Source: Bacteroidales bacterium
Lineage (GTDB): Bacteria > Bacteroidota > Bacteroidia > Bacteroidales > UBA12077
Direction: 5' to 3'
Assembly (NCBI GenBank): GCA_019038645.1
Contig: JAHOYT010000032.1
Coordinates: 1-59,915 of the forward strand
Length of the DNA: 59,915 nucleotides
Below the pieces are notes generated by a model that was given only the letters and a program-made list of their open reading frames with translations, was not told where the DNA came from and searched no databases. Positions 35,269 to 44,224 of the stretch are shown in pieces (the stretch's first letter is position 1; each line of letters starts with the position of its first letter). Position numbers and translations under genes: made by a program.

Positions 35269-35760
35269 ATGAAAAATTCTATATTACTTATTTTAATTGT
35301 TTTTATTATTATTTCCTGTAAAACTCAGGAAAAAATTAAAACATCAATTGTTAATCAAAATGATGAATCACCTTTTATATTAGATTATAGCAAAGAAATT
35401 ATATCTGGTAAGATTTTTTATTTTATTGTAAAAAATAATTCTGATGATACGCTAACAATTTTAAGTCCTTCGGTTGCAAGAATTGAAAAACGAGAAAATG
35501 ATAATTGGAGACGTGTCAAAATTATATATTGTCCGTGTGGTGCAAACTGTATTGCTCCACCCAAAAAACTGAATTTAATTAAGGATCAAAGCCATAAATA
35601 TTCATGGAATTTACTGGAATCATGGTGTGGTGACATACAGGAAAATGGGATGCCTGAAACAATAAAACATAGTTCTGAATCAGGTCTTTACAGAATTAAG
35701 ATTGAATATAATTTCAAAAATAAATCAGATATAATAATTAAGGAATTTGAAATAAAATAA
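35269..35760 (+). CDS. Lipoprotein with predicted beta-sandwich domain
   Basis: This 163-residue protein has a lipobox IIISC (Cys17) after a short hydrophobic signal. The remainder is strand-rich (GKIFYFIVKNNSDDTLTI, YRIKIEYNFKNKSD), resembling the Ig-like intracellular-proteinase-inhibitor/BsuPI fold, with a Cys-rich loop (YCPCGANC) in the middle and Cys in SWCGD. It is not recognised as a named family. It precedes the M6 protease by 31 bp and is perhaps co-transcribed with it. The beta-sandwich fold is inferred from strand pattern only. Confidence 0.7.
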   Translation: MKNSILLILIVFIIISCKTQEKIKTSIVNQNDESPFILDYSKEIISGKIFYFIVKNNSDDTLTILSPSVARIEKRENDNWRRVKIIYCPCGANCIAPPKKLNLIKDQSHKYSWNLLESWCGDIQENGMPETIKHSSESGLYRIKIEYNFKNKSDIIIKEFEIK

Positions 35761-35791
35761 TAATAGATAGTAACAATTAACACTTTATAAC

Positions 35792-37870
35792 ATGAAAAAA
35801 ACAACCTTGCTTTTGATATTTCTATTTGCAGCCTATATTATTAATGCTGTGAATGTTAAATTTCAGGAACATCAGATTACACAACCTGATGGAACGGTAA
35901 TTAACTGTTTTGTTTCCGGTGATGAATTTTTTAACTGGATTCATGACGAAGATGGATATTCAATAATTAAAGGTAGTGATGGATATTACTATTATGCTGT
36001 AAAAGACAACGATAAGATTATAGCATCGGAATACAAAGTTAATTCAATAAACCCTGCCGATGCGGGAATACCTAAATGGGTTAAGATTTCAAAAAAAGAA
36101 TATCTTAATAAAAGGGACGCTTATATGGCTCCGATAAAATCAGGACCTGTAAAAGCACCACATATAGGAGATTTTAATAATATTGTAATTTATATTAAAT
36201 TTTCTGGAGAAAGTGAAATAAGCACCACACGCGAAGTTTATGATAACAAACTAAATCCGGAAACAGGAAATACGCTTAAATCTTATTTTAAAGAAGTATC
36301 ATATGATCAGTTAACAATTAGTAGTACTCATTACCCGGCATGTGAGACTCCTTCTACTTCTAATTTTTCATATGAGGATTCACATACCAGAGATTATTTT
36401 CAGCCCTATGATGAATCAACCAATCCAAATGGTTATGTAGATAATGATGAGGTCGACGAGAGTACAGAAAGAGAGCATCAGTTGCTTGCTGATGCTTTAA
36501 CATGGATTAACGATAGTAATCTTATTGATCCAGGATTAAATGTTGATGGAGATGGAGATGGTTATGTTGACAATGTTTGTTTTATGATTAAGGGAAACTC
36601 CGATGGTTGGTCTGATTTACTTTGGGCTCATAGATGGGCGTTGTACACAAAAGCTATTTATATAAATGGTAAGAGAGTGTATGATTATACATTTCAGCCT
36701 GAAAATCAGGTGAGTGTGAGAACTTTATGTCACGAAATGTTTCATGCGTTAGGTGCTCCCGATTTATATCATTATTATGAAGGTACTGATTTATCTCCTG
36801 TTGGTTCATGGGATTTAATGGAAAGTGGAAACGGTCATATGGGAGCATATATGAAGTTAAGATATGCTAATGGAAACTGGATTAGTGAAATACCTGAAAT
36901 TACAACAGCAGGTACTTATGAGTTGAATCCATTAACATCGCCGACTAATAACTGCTATAAAATTGCTTCTCCTAATACAACAGAAGAGTATTTTGTTGTT
37001 GAATATAGAAAACAAAGCGGAGATTTTGAATCAAATTTGCCAGGCGATGGATTAATTGTATATAGAATTAATACTAACTTTGATGGTAATGCCAATTATG
37101 ACGGTGTAGACGTATTCGATGGAGTATATATATATCGTCCTGGAGGAACAACTACAGTTGATGGAACAATTAATACTGCAAATTATAGTTCAGATGTTGG
37201 AAGAACCAGTATTGACGACGGAACCAGTCCTTCCTCTTATCTTTCAGATGGCTCTAAAGGCGGTTTGTCCATAAGTAATGTTACAACAGCAGGAAACACG
37301 ATCTCTTTTTATGTTGCGTTTAGACCCGGAATGGAAATAAAATCAACGGAATCAGGAAATACAACTTCGAAAAAGATACCAGTGGAAATCGTTTTTACTG
37401 AACCCGTTACCGGATTCGAAATTTCAGATATTCAGGTTACCCTGGGAGAAGCGGAGAACTTTACCCAAGTTCATGATTCGGTGTATACTATTGATGTTGT
37501 TCCGGAAAGAGCCGGAAAAATTGAAGTTAGCATTGAGAATGATGTAGCTGAAGACCTTGAAGGAAATGGTAATTTAGGAAGTGATTGGAGTATTTATTTT
37601 GATTATCCTGCAGGAATTACTGATATTAACGATTCAGGAATTAAAATTTATCCAAATCCTTCAAGCGGAATATTTAACCTTGAATTAAATAATGATTATT
37701 TAAATTGTGATATCAGGATTATTGATATCGCAGGTAGGGTAATAGAGAATGTGACAATTAGTAAGACAAACCGATATATTCTGAATTTATCGGATTATTC
37801 AAAAGGTATTTACATTGTAAATATTAATATTGATAATAAAGTTTTTAACAACAGACTTATCATTAAATAG
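35792..37870 (+). CDS. T9SS-secreted M6-family metalloprotease
   Basis: This 692-residue zinc protease resembles immune inhibitor A. It has a signal peptide (about 1-20), a propeptide-like region with AYMAPIKSGPVKAP, and a catalytic domain with HEMFHALGAPD: His314, Glu315, His318 and the third ligand Asp324 of the M6 HExxHxxGxPD motif. The Met-turn region SWDLMESGNG lies downstream. A strand-rich domain (about 510-610) links to the T9SS sorting domain (IYPNPSSGIFNLEL onward, about 618-692). It is expected to be an extracellular degradative enzyme. It lies in a possible two-gene operon behind the lipoprotein. Confidence 0.92.
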   Translation: MKKTTLLLIFLFAAYIINAVNVKFQEHQITQPDGTVINCFVSGDEFFNWIHDEDGYSIIKGSDGYYYYAVKDNDKIIASEYKVNSINPADAGIPKWVKISKKEYLNKRDAYMAPIKSGPVKAPHIGDFNNIVIYIKFSGESEISTTREVYDNKLNPETGNTLKSYFKEVSYDQLTISSTHYPACETPSTSNFSYEDSHTRDYFQPYDESTNPNGYVDNDEVDESTEREHQLLADALTWINDSNLIDPGLNVDGDGDGYVDNVCFMIKGNSDGWSDLLWAHRWALYTKAIYINGKRVYDYTFQPENQVSVRTLCHEMFHALGAPDLYHYYEGTDLSPVGSWDLMESGNGHMGAYMKLRYANGNWISEIPEITTAGTYELNPLTSPTNNCYKIASPNTTEEYFVVEYRKQSGDFESNLPGDGLIVYRINTNFDGNANYDGVDVFDGVYIYRPGGTTTVDGTINTANYSSDVGRTSIDDGTSPSSYLSDGSKGGLSISNVTTAGNTISFYVAFRPGMEIKSTESGNTTSKKIPVEIVFTEPVTGFEISDIQVTLGEAENFTQVHDSVYTIDVVPERAGKIEVSIENDVAEDLEGNGNLGSDWSIYFDYPAGITDINDSGIKIYPNPSSGIFNLELNNDYLNCDIRIIDIAGRVIENVTISKTNRYILNLSDYSKGIYIVNINIDNKVFNNRLIIK

Positions 37871-37891
37871 TACTATCAATATTTTAATTAT

Positions 37892-37926
37892 AAAAAAGGC
37901 TATTGTTAATTCAATAGCCTTTTTTT
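37892..37926. terminator. Bidirectional terminator
   Basis: Stem AAAAAAGGCTATTG with its complement around TTAATT is shared by the convergent M6 protease (+) and isochorismatase-like (-) genes. Confidence 0.9.
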
Positions 37927-37943
37927 AAAATAATTTCTTATGT

Positions 37944-38552
37944 TTATTTTAATAATTCTAAATATTCTAATGTAGTTTTTATTTTAGCATAAGTCCCGTT
38001 TAACGTGTTTAGCGTAGAATAATGAACATCCTGTGCTTTCACTATTATATCACCAAATTTTAAATCTCTTGTTGTACAGGCATCATTAATTACTGTACAG
38101 TTAAAACCATAATCGCTTGCAGCGCGTGTTGCAGCTTCCAGACACATGTGCGTTTGCATCCCACAAAGCACAAGATTAATAATATTGTTTTCGTTTAAAT
38201 AATCTAATAAATCCGTTCCAATAAACGCATTTGCTTTATCTTTTGAAATTACTTTTTCATTAGCAAGCGGAGCTACCAAATGATAAATTTCTGCACCAGA
38301 TTTTGCGTTATGTCTAACATGAATAACCAGCATATCATTTTTTCTGAATTCAATCAAAAGTTCCTTTGCCTTTTCTGCCGCTTTTTCAGGTTCATAAAGA
38401 GGAAGGGCACCATCAGGGAAATAAAAATTCTGAATATCAATAATAACCAGGGCAGTTTTAGAGTTAACTTTTGTTATTTGTTGTCCTGTAACATTAAAAC
38501 ATCCAAATAAAATTAAAGCTACAACAGAAAATAATGCGAACTGTCTTTTCAT
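37944..38552 (-). CDS. Exported isochorismatase-family cysteine hydrolase
   Basis: This 202-residue protein has the catalytic triad of the isochorismatase/nicotinamidase fold: Asp39 (IIDIQNFY), Lys104 (ISKDKANAF) and Cys137 (GMQTHMC). Its N-terminus is a signal sequence with an LFGC lipobox-like element at Cys18, so unlike most family members it should be exported and possibly lipidated. The substrate (isochorismate, nicotinamide, an N-carbamoyl amide or peroxide-type) cannot be told. Monocistronic, sharing a bidirectional terminator with the M6 protease. Confidence 0.88.
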   Translation of the reverse strand: MKRQFALFSVVALILFGCFNVTGQQITKVNSKTALVIIDIQNFYFPDGALPLYEPEKAAEKAKELLIEFRKNDMLVIHVRHNAKSGAEIYHLVAPLANEKVISKDKANAFIGTDLLDYLNENNIINLVLCGMQTHMCLEAATRAASDYGFNCTVINDACTTRDLKFGDIIVKAQDVHYSTLNTLNGTYAKIKTTLEYLELLK

Positions 38553-38767
38553 AGTCTTTGTTCTTAATGAATTATATATAAATCCTAAAAATAATAAATA
38601 GATGTGTAATAAAAAAAATATTCCTTATGCCTGAATAAAGGCAATTAAATCAAATAATGATAATAGATTAGTATATTCTTATAGATTTTTGTCAGCATTT
38701 TATTATGTTTGATGTTATAAGTTTTATTAAAATTACAATAATCTAATATATTTTTAATTAGTATTAA

Positions 38768-39910
38768 ATGAAAGAATTCTTAGCACCAATACCCGTAATG
38801 GAAAAAATGGTTGAAAAGCTTCAACAATTATATTCAGACCATGATAAAAAAGCAGAAGGTATTATTCAATTTCATTTGAAGCATAATAAGGAAAATATTG
38901 ATTGCTTTATACAAGCAGATTATGAAAATTTGAAATTGAATGAAGGAATTGCAAAAAGTCCAACTGTTACAATTAAATCAACCTTTTATAATTGGCTTGA
39001 TTTAGCAGGAGGGAAGCTGAATCCTGTGTTTGGTGTTATGAGTGGAAAATTAAAATTTAAAGGTGATACTTCATTCTTTAAAGTTTTGCCTCGCAAATCA
39101 TTAAATGGAAGCGTGTTAGTTCCTGAAGACCCTGTAACGAAATTTGAAAAAAATCCTTCAAAATATTGGAAGAAACCACGAAAAGTTATTGTGTTAAATG
39201 CTTCGCCACGTGGTCAGAACGGCTACACTGATTTTTATTTAGAGCCATTTATTGAAGGTATGAAGAAGAAAACTGTTGTTGAAGTTGTTCATTTTAATAA
39301 ATATCAGATAAAACCTTGCACTGGTTGTTTTTCGTGTTGGATGAATACGCCTGGGAAATGTAAATACCATGAGAATGATGATTTTCATGTTTTAGCAGAG
39401 AAAATGTTTGAAGCTGATTTAATTGTGTATGCATTTCCTATATATGCAGATGGTATGCCTGGTGTCCTGAAAAATTATTTCGATCGGTCAGTAAGCAGGG
39501 CATACCCATATATGATTAATGGAATGAAGCGGGTAAGACACCCGAGAAGATTCATTAACAAAAATCATTCAATGGTAATTTTCTCCATATGTGGGTTTTT
39601 TGAAATGATAAATTTTGAACCAGTTCGTGCATATTTTAAAGCACTTGCACATAACAGGCATATTCCAATCGTAGGTGAAATTTACCGCACAACTGCCGTA
39701 GGATTATATGGTAACCCTTTTACTTATAAAAAACTAAATAACATATTTTATGCACTGGAAAATGCAGGCGAGCAAATAATCGACTCCGGTAAAATAAAAC
39801 GAAAAACAAAAAGAATAATTACGCAAAAAGTCGTTGGCAAAAAACAAGATTTGGTAAAGATTAATGAATGGTGGAATGAGAAAAAAAGTAGTAAAGATTA
39901 TAACTATTAG
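38768..39910 (+). CDS. SCP2-like domain fused to a flavodoxin/NADPH-FMN reductase domain
   Basis: The protein has 380 residues. The N-terminal ~115 residues look like an SCP2 sterol-carrier-type lipid-binding fold (IQFHLKHNKENIDCFI, TVTIKSTFYNWLDLAGGKL, MSGKLKFKGD). From about 135 a flavodoxin-like FMN domain follows: VLNASPRGQNG phosphate loop, CTGCFSCW (Cys-x2-Cys-x2-Cys type as in iron-sulfur flavoproteins) and FPIYADGMPGVLKNYFDR. The fusion suggests redox action on a lipophilic substrate. The C-terminus is very basic. Monocistronic; substrate unknown. Confidence 0.8.
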   Translation: MKEFLAPIPVMEKMVEKLQQLYSDHDKKAEGIIQFHLKHNKENIDCFIQADYENLKLNEGIAKSPTVTIKSTFYNWLDLAGGKLNPVFGVMSGKLKFKGDTSFFKVLPRKSLNGSVLVPEDPVTKFEKNPSKYWKKPRKVIVLNASPRGQNGYTDFYLEPFIEGMKKKTVVEVVHFNKYQIKPCTGCFSCWMNTPGKCKYHENDDFHVLAEKMFEADLIVYAFPIYADGMPGVLKNYFDRSVSRAYPYMINGMKRVRHPRRFINKNHSMVIFSICGFFEMINFEPVRAYFKALAHNRHIPIVGEIYRTTAVGLYGNPFTYKKLNNIFYALENAGEQIIDSGKIKRKTKRIITQKVVGKKQDLVKINEWWNEKKSSKDYNY

Positions 39911-39955
39911 TTATTATCGATTATTGCCTTTAGATAAAATATATTACTCCTGAGA

Positions 39956-40708
39956 TCATTCTTTATCGTATTTTTCCTCCTGAAATTCTTTTAAAGGATC
40001 AATATCTAAATATTTAGAAAGCCACTTTACACCAAAATAAAACGGAATTGTATCAAGTAACGCAGAAGTCATTTTAAACATGTAGTTAGAAATAATAAGT
40101 ATCATTAGAAATGAAAAAACATGCGTGTCAGGATGAAGATCAATTGCTTTCGCCCCATAATAGGTAATTAATACAACTGCCACTGAATCAATCAACTGAC
40201 TTGTTAAAGTTGAGCCATTATTTCTTAGCCACAAATGTTTTCCTTTTGTTAGTTTTTTCAAAAAATGGAAAATATGAACGTCAACAAACTGAGCCGTTAA
40301 ATAAGCTATCATTGAAGCAGCAGTTGCTCCAAATGTTAACTCTCTTATTCTAAAAAAAGCATCGCTATTTATTTGTGGATCTTCCGGTAATTTTCCTGCA
40401 AACCATAATATAAATAAAACCCATCCATTCATCATTAAACCAACCCACACAACCATATTGGCTCTTTTTCTTCCATACAATTCACTAATAAAATCAGTGC
40501 ATAAAAACGTAACCGGATAAGGTAAAACTCCAACGAAAACTATAAATGGAACTTCCGTATCATTAAATGTAAAAGAAAGATCTATTAATCGGGATAAGCC
40601 TAAAATATTGAGCATTGCTAAAGAACCAACGAATAGTCCTGAAAGGATAACAAATACTGCTTCCCGGCGAACCGTATACTTGTTGTCTGATGTAAGGTTA
40701 GTAAACAT
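39956..40708 (-). CDS. Queuosine-precursor transporter (YhhQ/VUT family)
   Basis: This 250-residue polytopic protein has six hydrophobic segments and the family signature VFVGVLPYPVTFLCTDFISE, followed by YGRKRANMVVW. These carriers take up queuine or preQ bases for tRNA queuosine salvage. No que genes are near. The start ATG is clear; it is convergent with the SCP2-flavodoxin gene. Confidence 0.9.
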   Translation of the reverse strand: MFTNLTSDNKYTVRREAVFVILSGLFVGSLAMLNILGLSRLIDLSFTFNDTEVPFIVFVGVLPYPVTFLCTDFISELYGRKRANMVVWVGLMMNGWVLFILWFAGKLPEDPQINSDAFFRIRELTFGATAASMIAYLTAQFVDVHIFHFLKKLTKGKHLWLRNNGSTLTSQLIDSVAVVLITYYGAKAIDLHPDTHVFSFLMILIISNYMFKMTSALLDTIPFYFGVKWLSKYLDIDPLKEFQEEKYDKE

Positions 40709-41034
40709 ATTGAGTGTTTATCGAAATATAAAGATATATACAATTTAATTAATTATCAATTAGTCCTTTCTAAATATTATATTAATGCTTAATTTAAATA
40801 AGCTTATATAACAAACAACTTAAGTGGTATATATGTTTTCAGATTAAATTCATACAGATAAATTTATTATTAACATTTTTTTTTAATAACTAATTTTCAG
40901 AATAATAGCATTTAACTTCAGGATTTATTAATTTTAAGAGTTAGATATAAGCATCATATTATCTTAAATATGGTTATTTATGTTGATAATTAGTATTTTA
41001 ATTGCTAAATTAACACTTTAAAATTCCCGGTTGT
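40709..41034. other. Divergent control region of the seven-gene operon
   Basis: This 326-bp AT-rich spacer between the transporter (-) and the operon (+) must hold the operon promoter. I see no convincing TTTG/TAnnTTTG pair or dyad. Confidence 0.4.
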
Positions 41035-44000
41035 ATGAGGAAAGATATTTACGCCATTTTTAATATTGAAAATAATGAGAGAACAAGTGTCTTATTATTC
41101 CTTATCCAATCGGTATTTCTGGGGATTTTTTACGGAGCATTTGATGTAGGTGCACATGCAATGTTTTTAGCTGTTTATCCGGCATCAATGATTCCAAAGG
41201 CATATGTTGTTTCTGGTTTAGCAGGAATTATTTTGACTTCTTTATATGCCAGATTACAAAGTAGATATAAATTCTCGTCTGTGGCCATTTTTAACCTTAT
41301 TTTCATTTCTATATCAACCGTTGTGTTAAGAGTTTTATTTCAATATACTGAAAGTCCCTGGTTAGTATTTTTAATTTTCATTATGATGGGACCTCTTAAT
41401 ATTATGGCTCTGCTTGGATTTTGGGGTGCAGTTGGTCGTATGTTCTCACTGAGACAGGGAAAAAGATTATTTGGTTTAATCGATAGCGGACAAATATTCG
41501 GAGCTATACTAAGTACATTTGCAATTCCTGTTTTAATTGCAGTGGGATTTGAGCAAAAAAACCTTCTGTTTATTAGTTCAGTAAGTGTAATGTGTGCATT
41601 TTTTATGCAAATAGTAATTTCTATAAAATTTAACCTTAACATTCAAGTACAAACGAATACTAAAAAGAAAAAACGCTTACCCGAACTACTAAAAAATAAA
41701 TATATCCTACTCATGTCTGGTTTTGTTGTAATGTCAATGCTTGCAGCGTTTTTTGTTCAGTTTTCATTTCTTTCAGTAACAAAAGATAATTATCCGGATC
41801 ATAATGATTTAGCAGAATTCCTTGGTGCGTTTACAGGCAGTTTACTATTATTTACATTCCTTTTTAAAACTTTTTTATATAGTAAACTTATGAAAACCTA
41901 TGGTTTAAAAGTAAGCGTGCTTATATCATCTTTTTTATTAGGTATTTTTACAGCAATAGCTATTTTAGTGGGATCATTAGCCGGATATACAAATGCTTCT
42001 TCCAGTTTTATTTTTTTCTTTTTAATAATTGCGCTTAGCAGATTATTTTCAAAAGTATTAAAAGACGCTGTTGAAGTTCCATCATTCAAAATACTATTCC
42101 AATCGCTTAAAGCAGAAATCAGGCATGATGTTCAGGCATATGTTGATGGTACTATAAACGAGATAGCTGCACTTGCAGCAGGATTGCTGTTGGCAGTACT
42201 TAGTTTATTTGAATTCTTTAAATTGATTCATTTTTCTTATAGTTTGATTATTATTCTTGGAGTATGGTTTCTTGTTGCCCGTAAACTATATTCAGAGTAT
42301 AAAATTTCATTGCAAAAAACACTTGCAGAGTATAAAGGGAAAAAGGAGGAAATAGAAAACGTGTCTGATTTTGTTGAAAAAAACCTGGAAAATGAATCGA
42401 TAAATCAAAATAAGTTTATCTCAGGTTTGGAAATTGATTTTGAAATTAGTCCTGTACAGTTCGAAGATAAGATTAGTAATCTTATTGAACATAAAAGTGA
42501 TGTAATAAAAAAATATGCAATTAAGAAATTGGTTGAATCAAAATTATTTGACCCGTTTTCGGAATTGCCTAAAAAACTAATTCAGGAAGAAATTGCCAAT
42601 AATAATGTGTCTGATTTATGGAAAAATTTTGATTTAAAAGTTAATAAATCTCCTGGTTTAGAAAAGCTAATTTCTCTTTCAAAATCGAAAGGCACCGATG
42701 AAAGAATTTTTGCAGCCTGGTTAATTGGCAGGTTTTATGAACCAGAACTGTTTGTACATTTAAAATCCTTAATAAGGGATCTGCAATTATCTGTTAAGAT
42801 TGCCGGCATTAAAGCTGCAGCAAATACAAAAAAACCTGAATTTTGCTCATTAATATCTGATTATCTTGATACTCCGGGCTTAATCACATACGCTTATGAT
42901 GCTTTAAAAAAACTTGGAGAACCTGCATTAACCAGTATCGACCAGATATTTTATAAAACAGGAGCAAGCCATAGAATTTTAATCAGAATTGTTAAGCTAA
43001 TTGGTGAAATTGGTGGAGACAAAGCCAATGAGATGTTGATAAATAAGCTGGATCATCCAAATGAGGAAATTTTAAATCAGGTTCTTTTAACATTGAATAA
43101 AGCAGATTTTGAAGCCAGTGAAAAGAACATGCTTAAAATACATCATTTAATTGAAAAGCATCTGGGAGTGATGAGCTGGAATATTGCTGCCAAATCTACA
43201 ATGGACGAAATAAAAGATTATCCATATTTGAGTGATGCAATAGATGAAGAATTATCAGCTAATTATAATTTGCTATATCTTTTATTATCATTAGCTTACG
43301 ACGCTAAATCTGTCATGAGTGTTAAAGAAAATATTGAAAGTGGAACTACAGAGGGTGCAAGTTTTGCGCTTGAACTACTTGATTTATTTATAGATGAAGA
43401 AATCAAACCTAAGTTATTTCCGGTGGTTGAAGACATTTCATTTTCTGAGAAAATAAAACAACTACAGGATTTTTACCCGATTGAAAAATTGAGTTTTAAT
43501 GAATTGCTAATTTCAATAATAAACAGAGATATTAATAATATTAATATCTGGACAAAGGCTTGCGCAATATATGCGTTTGCTGAAAACGAAATAAACGAAA
43601 CCCCATCTGATCTTATTGCACATATTTTTAATCCTAACGATATATTACGTGAAACAGCAGGTGTCGTGATTAATTCAATCAATAACGATAATTATAGTTC
43701 CGTTGGTAAACGTTTAACCGATACAATTAAAGAAGAACTCGACACCACAATTGATTTATTAAGTAAAACCAGAAATCATTTATTAGTAGAAAAAACTCTG
43801 TATTTAAAATCGATTGAATATTTTAAAAATGTTGACGGACGATATTTATACGAATTGGCAAAAGTTTTGAATACTTTAACATTTGATTTCTATGACCCGG
43901 AAGATATTATCTTTTCTGATATTAAAGATAAACTATTAATAGTAAAAGGTGATTCAGCAACATTATTGCTGGATGATAAAATACAAGTTGAATTAGTAGA

Positions 44001-44193
44001 AGGTGAATTGTATGATACGAACGAAATACTGAAAAATGCGGAAAAGAAAATATCATTGAAAAGTAACGAAAAATGTTGGATTTATTATATTGATAAAAGA
44101 GACTTAATTTACAATATGTTTGATTTTAATAAATTAGAAGGTTCGGTTATAAAATGGCTTGCAAAGCAATTAATTACTGAACAAGATTCTTAA
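41035..44193 (+). CDS. Transporter-like / HEAT-repeat / degenerate cNMP-binding membrane protein
   Basis: This 1052-residue protein has three parts. Residues 1-440 have about 12 hydrophobic helices of the MFS or ATP:ADP-antiporter-like type (GIFYGAFDVGAHAMFLAVYP, GLIDSGQIFGAILSTF). Residues 470-820 are helical HEAT-like repeats (DERIFAAWLIGRFYEPELF; DKANEMLINKLDHPNEEIL). Residues ~930-1050 form a strand-rich domain resembling a cyclic-nucleotide-binding fold without its phosphate cassette. It probably acts as a membrane scaffold or sensor rather than a carrier. First gene of a seven-gene run; 31 bp before the phosphatase gene. Similar transporter-HEAT fusions occur in Bacteroidota. Ligand unknown. 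Confidence 0.78.
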   Translation: MRKDIYAIFNIENNERTSVLLFLIQSVFLGIFYGAFDVGAHAMFLAVYPASMIPKAYVVSGLAGIILTSLYARLQSRYKFSSVAIFNLIFISISTVVLRVLFQYTESPWLVFLIFIMMGPLNIMALLGFWGAVGRMFSLRQGKRLFGLIDSGQIFGAILSTFAIPVLIAVGFEQKNLLFISSVSVMCAFFMQIVISIKFNLNIQVQTNTKKKKRLPELLKNKYILLMSGFVVMSMLAAFFVQFSFLSVTKDNYPDHNDLAEFLGAFTGSLLLFTFLFKTFLYSKLMKTYGLKVSVLISSFLLGIFTAIAILVGSLAGYTNASSSFIFFFLIIALSRLFSKVLKDAVEVPSFKILFQSLKAEIRHDVQAYVDGTINEIAALAAGLLLAVLSLFEFFKLIHFSYSLIIILGVWFLVARKLYSEYKISLQKTLAEYKGKKEEIENVSDFVEKNLENESINQNKFISGLEIDFEISPVQFEDKISNLIEHKSDVIKKYAIKKLVESKLFDPFSELPKKLIQEEIANNNVSDLWKNFDLKVNKSPGLEKLISLSKSKGTDERIFAAWLIGRFYEPELFVHLKSLIRDLQLSVKIAGIKAAANTKKPEFCSLISDYLDTPGLITYAYDALKKLGEPALTSIDQIFYKTGASHRILIRIVKLIGEIGGDKANEMLINKLDHPNEEILNQVLLTLNKADFEASEKNMLKIHHLIEKHLGVMSWNIAAKSTMDEIKDYPYLSDAIDEELSANYNLLYLLLSLAYDAKSVMSVKENIESGTTEGASFALELLDLFIDEEIKPKLFPVVEDISFSEKIKQLQDFYPIEKLSFNELLISIINRDINNINIWTKACAIYAFAENEINETPSDLIAHIFNPNDILRETAGVVINSINNDNYSSVGKRLTDTIKEELDTTIDLLSKTRNHLLVEKTLYLKSIEYFKNVDGRYLYELAKVLNTLTFDFYDPEDIIFSDIKDKLLIVKGDSATLLLDDKIQVELVEGELYDTNEILKNAEKKISLKSNEKCWIYYIDKRDLIYNMFDFNKLEGSVIKWLAKQLITEQDS

Positions 44194-44224
44194 ATAAAAT
44201 CAGATTTGAAAAACTCAGTGTAAT

